Positions 13,451 to 21,516 of a stretch of DNA of 36,576 nt are shown here, in pieces. A program made the position numbers and the translations under genes. The notes beneath the pieces are model-generated. The model saw only the letters and a list, made by a program, of their open reading frames with translations, searched no databases and had not been told where the DNA came from. Every line of letters starts with the position of its first letter. The first letter of the stretch is position 1. Source of the DNA: an uncultured Eubacteriales bacterium (GTDB lineage Bacteria > Bacillota > Clostridia > Oscillospirales > CAG-382); NCBI GenBank assembly GCA_900554405.1, contig USHI01000001.1, positions 1-36,576 on the forward strand. The letters run 5' to 3'.

Positions 13451-16267
13451 TTACTTTGTAAGAAGCTCGCGGATGTACTGAGTGCCGAGAATGTGGCGTT
13501 TGAGAAGTATGAGGTTGCCCATTGCATCGTTGCCGAGATCAGCTGCATCCTTCTGAGCATCACTGAGCGTGAGCGTGCCGAGGTATGCGCGCCTTGCATA
13601 GAGATAGTCGGTGGAATTGACAATGCCGTTCTGATCGACATCGCCCAGAACGGTGATAACAAAGCCTTCGCCGAAGTCGATCTTCATGCCGGTCTTTACA
13701 AGACCCTCGGTGACTTCCTTGCCTTCGCTGTCGAGAACGGTGAATTCGTTATCGAACATCGCCTTGAAGGCTTCGATCGTGACATTGTCGACATAGAGGC
13801 GAACCTTGCCGTCGATCACTTCGAGTTTCGCATCCGCCTTCGGAGTGAGTTCCTTTGCGGGAGCGGGGGTGACGGTGTAGCCTGCTTTGGTGACAGCCTT
13901 GTGACCGGTTACGTTAAAGCATTCTTCGGTGATGTTGTAAACACGAACGCTGTCGCCGATATTGACATTGGCAAAAGCATCCTTATTGCCGAACACGCCG
14001 ATAGCGGCACCGCCTGCCGGGATGGCGACGTCGGTCTTGACACCGTCGGGTCTGCCGAGCTTGTTGTATATGCCGATGACCTTGCCTTCGGCATCAATGA
14101 TCATAACAGCCCAGTAGTTCATGTCGGGGTCTTCGGTGCCGATACCGGCGGCATCGCCCAGGCGGACAAGCGCGCCGATGGTGGTCGCTTCCTTGGCTGC
14201 AAGAAGAACGGTCAGGCCGCCCTCATGCTTGTAGCCGACATAGTCGATCTTCTTCGCATCTGCGGGAAGCTCTTCAAGAGGATCGGGCTGGATCACGGGT
14301 TCGGTATAAACGGTGAAGCCGGCCTGTTCAAGCATGGCGTTTTCCGCTTTATCGTACTGTGCGCGTACGCCTTCGAGGCTCACGTTGTAAAGGGTGATCT
14401 CGGAGCCGACCCTTACAGCTTTGTGGAAGGGATTGCCGACATTGTTCTTCCAGCTTTCGGCAGTGCCGGCATGAACGCCGAGAATGTAGCTGCCTGCGGC
14501 GAGAGCGACATTTGTCTTTATGCCGTCCGGTCTGCCGAGCTTATCGTAAACTGCGGTGACCTTGAGGTTTTCGTCAAGGAGAACCACATAGTAGTAGTTG
14601 AGGTCTCTCGTGCCGCCGGAGAAGCGGAGAGTCCATTTGCCGATTGTTGTATCTTCCTTGACATAGCCGAAGAAGCTTGTGTCTCCCTGATACCAGCAGC
14701 CGATGACGGTGAGCGGGAAAGCGCCCTCGGGGAGCTGTTCCTTCTGTTCGGGCTGAACGGGTATTTCTGTATAAACGGTAAAGCCCGCGTTGACAAGCTC
14801 AACGGTGGTTTTTCTCGCCCAGAGGTCCTTAAGACCCTGTTCGTTGATGTTGCAGAGCGTGATTTCGGAACCGACCTTTACTTTTGCCGTGAAGGCAGCC
14901 GCGGGGCCGTTGATCCAATCTGCCGCCGTGCCCTTGTTGATGCCGATGACATAGCTGTTTGCCGGGATGACAACGTCGGTCTTTACACCGGGCTTGTTGC
15001 CGCTTTCGTCGGGTTCTCTGCCGGTTGCGGTGTAAACTGCAATGACCTTGTAGTTTTCGTCAAGGATGGCAACATAGAAGTAGTTCATGTCCTTGGCGGT
15101 GCCGAAGTAATTGGCGGTAAAGCCGCCGATGGTGGTCTCTTCGGCAACATAGCCGATAACGCCGACATCATTTGTGTGGATGTAGCCTGCGTGGGTGAGC
15201 TTGATCGCACCCTCGGGGAGCTCTTCCTTTTCCTCGGGCTGAACGGGTATTTCGGTATAGACGACGTAGCCGGCTTCGGTAACCGCGGTGTGGCCGGTCA
15301 CATTGAAGCGTTCTTCCGTGATGTTGTAAACACGAACGCTGTCGCCGATATTTACACCTTCAAAAGCATCTGCCTTGCCGTGTACGCCGATAACAATACC
15401 GCCTGCAGGGACTGCAACGTCGGTCTTGACGCCGTCCGGCCTGCCGAGCTTGTTGTATATGCCGATGACCTTGCCTTCGGCATCAATGATCATAACAGCC
15501 CAGTAGTTCATGTCGGGGTCTTCGGTGCCGATACCGGCGGCATCGCCCAGGCGGACAAGCGCGCCGATGGTGGTCGCTTCCTTGGCTGCAAGAAGAACGG
15601 TCAGGCCGCCCTCATGCTTGTAGCCGACATAATCGATCTTCTTCGCATCTGCGGGAAGCTCTTCACGCGGAGTGGGCTGGAGGGGCTTCGGGTTGCCGTC
15701 TGCAACCGTTATTTCAAAGCCCGCGGGGCTGCATTCGTTGCCCGCAAGGTCGACACCGCGTATATCGGTGACCCTGAAGGTGAGATCGCTGCCGACGGCT
15801 GCGGCCGTGCTTGTGAATTTGAAGGTGAAGCGTGCCGACACGGTGCTGTCGATCTTACCGGCAGTTTCGTTGCCGCCGAAGGCGATGTAGTATTCGCCGG
15901 CGGTTTCGTCGAGTCTGCCGAAGCCTTCCCAGTTTTCTATGCCGCTTATAACGGCGTTGAAATTGCCTTCTTCACCCGCCTTTGTGACGGGGGTAACGAG
16001 TGCGGGATCATAGGCGAGCCTGAATTCAAGCGCCTGGATGCCGCCTTCCTGGAGAGTGATGTCCGTGACATCGAGAACGATTTCGAATTCCTTGCCGGAT
16101 TCGTGCTTTGCGGCGGAATTGGTTCCGCTCAGTGTAAAGAACGCGCTTGCGGGTTCGCCGCCTTCGGCGCCGCCCCAAGTGCCATAGTCGATACCGCTTG
16201 CGAATGCGGAGATACCGGAGAATACGACCATGGAAAGAGCCAGAAAGAGTGCGAGTAGCTTTTTCAT
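13451..16267 (-). CDS. Large secreted protein: cohesin-like domain, four repeats, dockerin
   Basis: 938 aa. The signal peptide is MKKLLALFLALSMVVFSG with cleavage near FASG (residue 24). Residues 40-190 are a cohesin-like beta domain (KEFEIVLDVTDITLQEGGIQ, then LEFRLAYDPALVTPV). Four related repeats of about 135-150 residues follow: about 204-338, 349-500, 511-656 and 667-800. Each has a core like DMNYWAVMIIDAEGKVIGIY, then GRPDGVKTDVAVPAG, IGVHG, IGDSVRVYNI, and ends in AGYTVYTE; repeats 1-3 are followed by PVQP linkers. I do not recognise the repeat. Residues 811-873 are the spacer module also seen in the small protein at 11468-11989. Residues 874-938 are a dockerin: GDVDQNGIVNSTDYLYARRA, then a second repeat with a weakened loop. 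There is no catalytic domain, so it looks like a structural or binding scaffold. ATG 16267 has AAGGA upstream. Confidence 0.85.
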   Translation of the reverse strand: MKKLLALFLALSMVVFSGISAFASGIDYGTWGGAEGGEPASAFFTLSGTNSAAKHESGKEFEIVLDVTDITLQEGGIQALEFRLAYDPALVTPVTKAGEEGNFNAVISGIENWEGFGRLDETAGEYYIAFGGNETAGKIDSTVSARFTFKFTSTAAAVGSDLTFRVTDIRGVDLAGNECSPAGFEITVADGNPKPLQPTPREELPADAKKIDYVGYKHEGGLTVLLAAKEATTIGALVRLGDAAGIGTEDPDMNYWAVMIIDAEGKVIGIYNKLGRPDGVKTDVAVPAGGIVIGVHGKADAFEGVNIGDSVRVYNITEERFNVTGHTAVTEAGYVVYTEIPVQPEEKEELPEGAIKLTHAGYIHTNDVGVIGYVAEETTIGGFTANYFGTAKDMNYFYVAILDENYKVIAVYTATGREPDESGNKPGVKTDVVIPANSYVIGINKGTAADWINGPAAAFTAKVKVGSEITLCNINEQGLKDLWARKTTVELVNAGFTVYTEIPVQPEQKEQLPEGAFPLTVIGCWYQGDTSFFGYVKEDTTIGKWTLRFSGGTRDLNYYYVVLLDENLKVTAVYDKLGRPDGIKTNVALAAGSYILGVHAGTAESWKNNVGNPFHKAVRVGSEITLYNVSLEGVRAQYDKAENAMLEQAGFTVYTEPVIQPDPLEELPADAKKIDYVGYKHEGGLTVLLAAKEATTIGALVRLGDAAGIGTEDPDMNYWAVMIIDAEGKVIGIYNKLGRPDGVKTDVAIPAGGAAIGVFGNKDAFANVNIGDSVRVYNITEECFNVTGHKAVTKAGYTVTPAPAKELTPKADAKLEVIDGKVRLYVDNVTIEAFKAMFDNEFTVLDSEGKEVTEGLVKTGMKIDFGEGFVITVLGDVDQNGIVNSTDYLYARRAYLGTLTLSDAQKDAADLGNDAMGNLILLKRHILGTQYIRELLTK
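14052..14242. repeat. 191-bp exact direct repeat, copy in repeat unit 4
   Basis: Identical base for base to 15441-15631, 1389 bases away, inside the large secreted protein gene. One mismatch follows and then a further stretch of identity to about 14276. The flanking parts of the same repeat units have diverged. Confidence 0.9.
15441..15631. repeat. 191-bp exact direct repeat, copy in repeat unit 1
   Basis: Partner of 14052-14242 in the same orientation. Exact identity including third codon positions suggests recent duplication or gene conversion within the gene. Confidence 0.9.
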
Positions 16268-16325
16268 AGTGTTTGGATCCTTTCAAAAATATTTATTTTG
16301 CACAAATGCACCGGTTCTGAAAGTA

Positions 16326-16354
16326 ATTTTATCAAAAAAACCACCAAAGGTCAA
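16326..16354 (-). promoter_or_regulatory. Promoter of the large secreted protein gene
   Basis: Minus strand: -35 TTGACC (16349-16354), 17-base spacer, -10 TAAAAT (16326-16331), about 58 bases before the ATG. Confidence 0.6.
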
Positions 16355-16386
16355 GAGCGAAAGCGAAAAATATCCGCCTTTTTTTA

Positions 16387-16415
16387 TTGTAATTACGGGA
16401 AAGATATAGTATAAT
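16387..16415 (+). promoter_or_regulatory. Promoter of the murB-whiA-dnaE group
   Basis: Plus strand: -35 TTGTAA (16387-16392), 17-base spacer, -10 TATAAT (16410-16415). The next good ribosome binding site, GGAGG at 16456-16460, belongs to murB. No other promoter was found up to trxA, so the whole run may be read from here. Confidence 0.65.
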
Positions 16416-16467
16416 AGCAGTGATATAATAACGGGAATTATACCCGCCTGTGCAAGGAGGCAGTGCA

Positions 16468-17331
16468 ATGTCCTATAAACGGCTCGAAAACGCGTCCGTC
16501 GCACCGTATTGCAGCATGAAGGTCGGCGGCAGGGCAAAACGCATACTTATCCCCGAAAGCATCCCGCAGCTTGCGGCGGCTGTCCGTGCCGAAGCCGAAA
16601 GCGGCGGCAGATATGTCGTCATGGGGAACTGCTCGAACGTGATATTCCCGGATACCGGATTCGACGGCACCGTGATACTCACCGGCTGTGTCAAAGGGAT
16701 GAGGTCCGCCGGCTGCACACTGACAGCCGCCTGCGGCGAAACGCTTTCCGCTCTTTCGCGGGCGGCGTGCAACGCGGGCATCGCGGGTTTTGAATTCTGC
16801 TACGGCATTCCCGGCACGGTCGGCGGCGGTGTTTTTATGAACGCAGGCGCTTACGGCGGGGAAATAAGCGGTATTTTCCTGCGCGGAGTATTTCTGGATA
16901 AGGAGCTCCGCGAAGTCACGCTCGAAAAGGGCGAAATGGATTTCGGCTACCGTAAAAGCGTTCTTGCGCAAAACGGATATATACTTCTTTCCGCCGAATT
17001 TGCCGGCACGCCCGGCGAAAGCGGCGCGATACGCGAAAAGGCAGAGGGCTTCATGCGTGCCCGCAGGCAGAAGCAGCCGCTCGAATACCCGAGCTGCGGC
17101 AGCGTCTTCAAACGCCCGGAGGGGCATTACGCCGGCGCACTGATCGAGCAATGCGGTCTGAAAGGCGTTTCCGTCGGCGGCGCGTATGTTTCCGAAAAGC
17201 ACGCCGGGTTTATCGTGAACAAGGGCGGCGCAACGGCTTCCGACGTTATCGCGCTGATAAAGCTCGTGAGGGATACCGTTTACGAGCGTACCGGCATAAT
17301 GCTCGAACCCGAGATCCGCGTGATCGGATAG
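16468..17331 (+). CDS. murB: UDP-N-acetylenolpyruvoylglucosamine reductase
   Basis: MurB uses NADPH and FAD to reduce UDP-GlcNAc-enolpyruvate to UDP-MurNAc in the cytoplasm, the second committed step of peptidoglycan synthesis. 287 aa, starting at ATG 16468 with GGAGG 7 bases upstream. The FAD-binding part shows VVMGNCSNVIFPD and FCYGIPGTVGGGVFMNAGAY. The proton-donor Ser is Ser212 in YPSCGSVFKRP and the C-terminal catalytic Glu is Glu282 in EPEIRVIG. The form is the shorter type II kind. It opens the co-directional group with whiA 14 bases downstream. Confidence 0.96.
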   Translation: MSYKRLENASVAPYCSMKVGGRAKRILIPESIPQLAAAVRAEAESGGRYVVMGNCSNVIFPDTGFDGTVILTGCVKGMRSAGCTLTAACGETLSALSRAACNAGIAGFEFCYGIPGTVGGGVFMNAGAYGGEISGIFLRGVFLDKELREVTLEKGEMDFGYRKSVLAQNGYILLSAEFAGTPGESGAIREKAEGFMRARRQKQPLEYPSCGSVFKRPEGHYAGALIEQCGLKGVSVGGAYVSEKHAGFIVNKGGATASDVIALIKLVRDTVYERTGIMLEPEIRVIG

Positions 17332-17345
17332 CTTCGGAGGTAACC

Positions 17346-18026
17346 ATGTCCTTTTCTTCGGATATAAAGAAAAGCCTTTCGGCCGCGGAGATAAAAAGAG
17401 ACTGCTGCCGTGCCGCTTACGAAAGCGGTCTGGGGCTGCTGCGGTTTTCGCCGGTGTGCGAAAGGGATGCCGCGCATTATCTGCGCGGGGTGTTCGTCAG
17501 GTGCGGCTCGGTTTCCGCGCCGGGGCGCAATTTCATGCTTTCGCTTTCGCTGCCGGATGCCGCCGCGGCGGAAGCCGTCGCGGGGGCGGCGATGTCCGCG
17601 GGGCTTCCCGCAAAAAGCTCGGTGCGCCGCGGCAAGCCGGTGCTGTATTACAAGGCCGGGGAAAGCATAGAGGATTTCCTTTCCTACATCGGCGCGACAA
17701 AGGCGGCGCTCGATATAATCAGCAGCAAGGTCATGTCGGATGTGCGCAATAATACAAACCGCATCTGTAATGCCGAAACGGCGAATCTCGACCGCACCGC
17801 CATCGCTTCGGCGGAGCAGTGCGAGGCGATACGGTATATAGCAAAGCGCGGTGCGATGAACGAGCTTCCGCCCGAGCTGCGCGAATGCGCGGAGCTGCGG
17901 CTCGAAAACCCGGATATGCCGCTTTCAAAGCTTGCCGAGCTCTTCCGCGAACCGGTGAGCAAATCCGGGATCAACCATCGGCTGAAAAAGCTGACCGAAT
18001 TTGCGGAATTTCTCAAAACACGCTGA
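17346..18026 (+). CDS. whiA: WhiA-type DNA-binding regulator, shortened N-terminal domain
   Basis: WhiA combines a LAGLIDADG homing-endonuclease-like domain without nuclease activity with a C-terminal helix-turn-helix. In Gram-positive bacteria it affects cell division and, in Streptomyces, sporulation. ATG 17346 (MSFSSDIKKSLSAAEIKRDC) has GGAGG upstream and matches the family start. The C-terminal part is fully typical: DVRNNTNRICNAETANLDRT, LPPELRECAELRLENPDMPL, SKSGINHRLKKLTEFAE. At 226 aa it is about 80 residues shorter than usual. The N-terminus goes from LLRFSPVC directly to the second LAGLIDADG half (RDAAHYLRGVFVRCGSVSAP). The frame is intact, so this is an internal loss and not a truncation. 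Confidence 0.9.
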   Translation: MSFSSDIKKSLSAAEIKRDCCRAAYESGLGLLRFSPVCERDAAHYLRGVFVRCGSVSAPGRNFMLSLSLPDAAAAEAVAGAAMSAGLPAKSSVRRGKPVLYYKAGESIEDFLSYIGATKAALDIISSKVMSDVRNNTNRICNAETANLDRTAIASAEQCEAIRYIAKRGAMNELPPELRECAELRLENPDMPLSKLAELFREPVSKSGINHRLKKLTEFAEFLKTR

Positions 18027-18054
18027 ATCTTCAAAGCATAAAAAGGGATCAACA

Positions 18055-21000
18055 ATGGGTTTCGTACATCTGCACCTTCACACCGAATACAGCCTGCTGG
18101 ACGGCGAATGCCGGGTGAGCGATATCCCGGATGCCGTTATAAGGGCAGGGCAGAGTGCGGTTGCGATAACCGACCACGGCGTTATGTACGGTGCGGTGGA
18201 TTTTTATAAAAGCTGCCGCGAAAAGGGCATAAAGCCGATCATCGGGTGCGAGGTATATGTCGCGCCGCGCTCCATGGAGCAAAAGGACAGGCTGCTCGAT
18301 TCGGATTATTTCCATCTGACGCTGCTCGTGCGGAACGCGGAGGGCTACCGCAACCTGAACTCCATCGTTTCCAAGGCGTTCACACAGGGCTTTTACCGCA
18401 AGCCGAGAACCGATCTCGAAACGCTGCGCCGCCATTCCGAAGGGCTTACCGCGCTTTCGGGCTGCATTTCCGGCGCCGTGCCGAAGGCGATACTTGCGCG
18501 CGATATGTCGCTCGCACGGGAGCGTGCACTTGTTTATAAAGAGATTTTCGGCAGGCATTTTTATTTCGAATTACAGCGCCACGGGATCGAAGGGCAGCGT
18601 GAAGTCAATGCCGCGCTTGTCAATTTTTCGCGCGAGCTGGGGATCCCTCTCGTCGCAACTAACGACGTCCATTACACGACACGCGCCGATGCGCCCGTTC
18701 AGAAGCTGCTTTCGGCGATCGCCACCGGCAATACGGTGGAGGATACCGGGTTCGGGATGCAGGGGAGCGAGCATTATATTAAATCCTCATCCGAAATGGA
18801 ATCGCTGTTTGCGGATATCCCGGAGGCGACGGAAAACACCGTCCGCATAGCCGACGAGTGCGATTTCGACTTCGATTTCGAAACGATGCACCTGCCCGCT
18901 TACCGCGTTCCCGCGCCGTACAATGCCGGTTCGTACCTGAAAAAGCTGTGCGCGGACGGGTTCGACACGCTTTTGCGCAGCGGAGCGATCCCGGATGAGG
19001 CGGCATACCGCGAGCGGATGGAATACGAGCTTTCGGTCATCGGCGGAATGGGTTTCAACGATTATTACCTTATTGTCTGGGATTTCGTAAATTATGCCCG
19101 TTCGCGCTCGATACCCGTCGGCCCCGGGAGAGGGAGCGGCGTGGGCAGCCTTTGCGCATATCTTCTCGGTATAACGCGGGTGGATCCGATCCGCTACGGA
19201 CTGCTTTTCGAACGGTTTCTGAACCCGGAACGGGTCAGTATGCCGGATTTCGATATAGATTTCTGCGACGAACGCCGCGGCGAGGTCATAGAATACGTCA
19301 CCGCAAAATACGGGGCTAACCATGTCGCGCAGATAATAACCTTCGGTACGCTTGCCTGCCGTCAGGCGGTGCGCGATGCCGGGCGTGCGCTCGGTATGAG
19401 CTATGCGGCGGTGGACGAGCTTGCGAAAATGATCCCGCGGTACGGCGGTGTCACGCTTGCGGAGGCGCTTGCCGCCAATCCGGAGCTGAAGAGCCGCGCC
19501 GAAAACGATCCGCAGGCAAAAAAGCTTATCGACTACGCCATGAAGCTGGAGGGGCGTCCGCGCAATTCCTCCACCCATGCGACCGGAGTCGTTATTACCG
19601 ACGAACCGCTTGTAAACTACCTTCCGCTTGCGAAGAACGACGAAACCGTCGTGACACAGTTCACGATGAACTCCGTCGCCTCGCTCGGGCTGCTGAAAAT
19701 AGATTTTCTCGGGCTGCGGTTCCTGACGATCATCCGCAATGCCGAAGCCGAAATATGCAGGAGCGTACCCGGATTTTCGGCGGAAAATATTCCGTATGAC
19801 GATGCGGCGACATATGATCTGCTTTCGCGCGGGCGCTCCGTCGGGCTGTTCCAGCTCGAAAGCGAGGGGATGCGTAATCTTCTTGTGCGATTAAAGCCGC
19901 GCGATCTGGAGGATATCATCTCCGTGATATCGCTTTACCGCCCGGGGCCGGCAATGTCGATCGACACATTCCTTAAAAACCGTGCCGACCCGGAGGGGAC
20001 GGAATACGCCGCGCCCTGCCTGCGCGGGATACTCGGAACAACCTGCGGAGTGATGCTTTATCAGGAGCAGGTCATGCAGGTCTGCCGAGTTATGGCGGGG
20101 TATACCTACGGTCACGCCGATATAGTCCGCCGCGCAATGGCAAAGAAAAAGCCGGAGGTAATGGAAAAGGAGCGCGAAAGCTTTGTTTCGGGCGCTCTGG
20201 CAAACGGAAACACGCGCGAAGTCGCCGAAAAGGTATTTGATACGATGAGCGAGTTCGCGAAATATGCCTTTAACAAGAGCCACGCCGCGGCTTATGCCGT
20301 TGTCGCATACCGCACGGCGTATCTGAAGGCGCATTACCCGCGTGAATATATGTGCGCGCTGCTCAATACCGTTATGGGCTATAACGAAAAGGTCGGGGAA
20401 TATATATCCGACTGCGCGGAAATGGGGATCCCGCTGCTTCCGCCCTGCGTGAACCGCAGCATGACCGGCTTTTCGCCGGAGGGCGAAGGGATCCGGTTCG
20501 GGCTTGCGGCGATAAAAAACGTAGGCGGGCTTTTTGCCGAAAGGATCATCGCTTCCCGCGGGGAAAAGGGCTTTTCCTCCGTGGAATCGCTTTTGGAGCG
20601 TGTCGGCGGCAGCGGCAACGCAAAGGCTTTCGAATCGCTCGCGCTGGCGGGGGCGCTCGATTGCTTCGGCATAAAGCGCAGCAGGCTTGTCGCGGGGATG
20701 CAGAAGGCGCTGGAAACCGTCACGCGGGAACGCGGGCGCAATTCCGAAGGGCAGCAGAGTCTTTTCGGCGGTGCGGGCGACGAGGCGGCATTTGTCTTCC
20801 CGGCGGCGGATATTCCGGAGCTTTCCCGCGCGGCAATGCTTTCCGGCGAAAAGGAAAGCACCGGGCTGTACTTTTCCGGTCACCCGCTGGACGGCTTTTC
20901 CGGGGCTATAAAGGAACTCGGTGCGCTGAACAGTCCGCAAATACGGCACGGGCTGGAATCCGGCGAGATCACAAAGCGGGATACGATAAAATTTGTAGGA

Positions 21001-21501
21001 CTTGTAACAAATAAGCGCACAAAAGTTACAAAGAAAAATGATATAATGGCGTTTGTGACGGCGGAGGATGACTGCGGCGAGCTCGAGATAACCGTTTTCC
21101 CGAAAACGCTTATCGCGTATGGGGCGCTGCTCGAGGAAGGAAGCGTACTTGTCTTCGAGGGCAGCCCGGAGCTGCGCGAGCAGCCGGGCGAGGCATCCGC
21201 CGAGCATATCGGAATGCTTCTGAAGAGCGTATACAAACCGACCGAGCCACCCGCCGCCGGTACAGGCAGCACGGAGGAACAGAAGAAATCGGTTTATATC
21301 AAAGTTACGGCGGAAAACGCCGCACGGCTCGACGATGCACTGGCGACCGCCGAAACGTTCGGCGGGAACGCAAGGATAATCGTTTATTTCGAGCGGGAGC
21401 ATCGGCTTTGCGCCGTGCGCGGCAAAAGCACGGATGCGGGCGAAGCATCCGTCGGTAAGTTGAAAACGATAATGGGCGAAGCCAACGTCGCCGTCAGGTG
21501 A
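18055..21501 (+). CDS. dnaE: DNA polymerase III alpha subunit
   Basis: Replicative C-family polymerase, 1148 aa. ATG 18055 gives the family N-terminus MGFVHLHLHTEYSLLDGE, the start of the PHP domain (then AITDHGVMYGAVDFY). The palm follows: GPGRGSGVGSLCAYLLGI near residue 356 and the catalytic Asp cluster MPDFDIDFCDERR (Asp398-Asp402). The fingers region contains SLYRPGPAMSIDTFLKNR, and the helix-hairpin-helix region is around residues 820-860. An OB-fold is near 970-1050 (IKFVGLVTNKRTKVTKKNDI). Length and order match DnaE1-type enzymes. In many Clostridia dnaE sits next to whiA, as here. The ribosome binding site is weak (AAAGGGA). Confidence 0.97.
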   Translation: MGFVHLHLHTEYSLLDGECRVSDIPDAVIRAGQSAVAITDHGVMYGAVDFYKSCREKGIKPIIGCEVYVAPRSMEQKDRLLDSDYFHLTLLVRNAEGYRNLNSIVSKAFTQGFYRKPRTDLETLRRHSEGLTALSGCISGAVPKAILARDMSLARERALVYKEIFGRHFYFELQRHGIEGQREVNAALVNFSRELGIPLVATNDVHYTTRADAPVQKLLSAIATGNTVEDTGFGMQGSEHYIKSSSEMESLFADIPEATENTVRIADECDFDFDFETMHLPAYRVPAPYNAGSYLKKLCADGFDTLLRSGAIPDEAAYRERMEYELSVIGGMGFNDYYLIVWDFVNYARSRSIPVGPGRGSGVGSLCAYLLGITRVDPIRYGLLFERFLNPERVSMPDFDIDFCDERRGEVIEYVTAKYGANHVAQIITFGTLACRQAVRDAGRALGMSYAAVDELAKMIPRYGGVTLAEALAANPELKSRAENDPQAKKLIDYAMKLEGRPRNSSTHATGVVITDEPLVNYLPLAKNDETVVTQFTMNSVASLGLLKIDFLGLRFLTIIRNAEAEICRSVPGFSAENIPYDDAATYDLLSRGRSVGLFQLESEGMRNLLVRLKPRDLEDIISVISLYRPGPAMSIDTFLKNRADPEGTEYAAPCLRGILGTTCGVMLYQEQVMQVCRVMAGYTYGHADIVRRAMAKKKPEVMEKERESFVSGALANGNTREVAEKVFDTMSEFAKYAFNKSHAAAYAVVAYRTAYLKAHYPREYMCALLNTVMGYNEKVGEYISDCAEMGIPLLPPCVNRSMTGFSPEGEGIRFGLAAIKNVGGLFAERIIASRGEKGFSSVESLLERVGGSGNAKAFESLALAGALDCFGIKRSRLVAGMQKALETVTRERGRNSEGQQSLFGGAGDEAAFVFPAADIPELSRAAMLSGEKESTGLYFSGHPLDGFSGAIKELGALNSPQIRHGLESGEITKRDTIKFVGLVTNKRTKVTKKNDIMAFVTAEDDCGELEITVFPKTLIAYGALLEEGSVLVFEGSPELREQPGEASAEHIGMLLKSVYKPTEPPAAGTGSTEEQKKSVYIKVTAENAARLDDALATAETFGGNARIIVYFEREHRLCAVRGKSTDAGEASVGKLKTIMGEANVAVR

Positions 21502-21516
21502 CGGAAAGGAGCTTAT

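Noticed and set aside
13870..15670. Repeats in the large secreted protein gene as a possible CRISPR array.
   Set aside because: The units are 400-450 bp, in coding frame, with no short spacers.
13493..16258. A 921-codon open frame on the plus strand opposite the large secreted protein.
   Set aside because: It is the mirror of a gene with strong codon bias. It has no ribosome binding site or signal, and its protein reads as low-complexity Asp/Val-rich text, while the minus strand shows signal peptide, repeats and dockerin.
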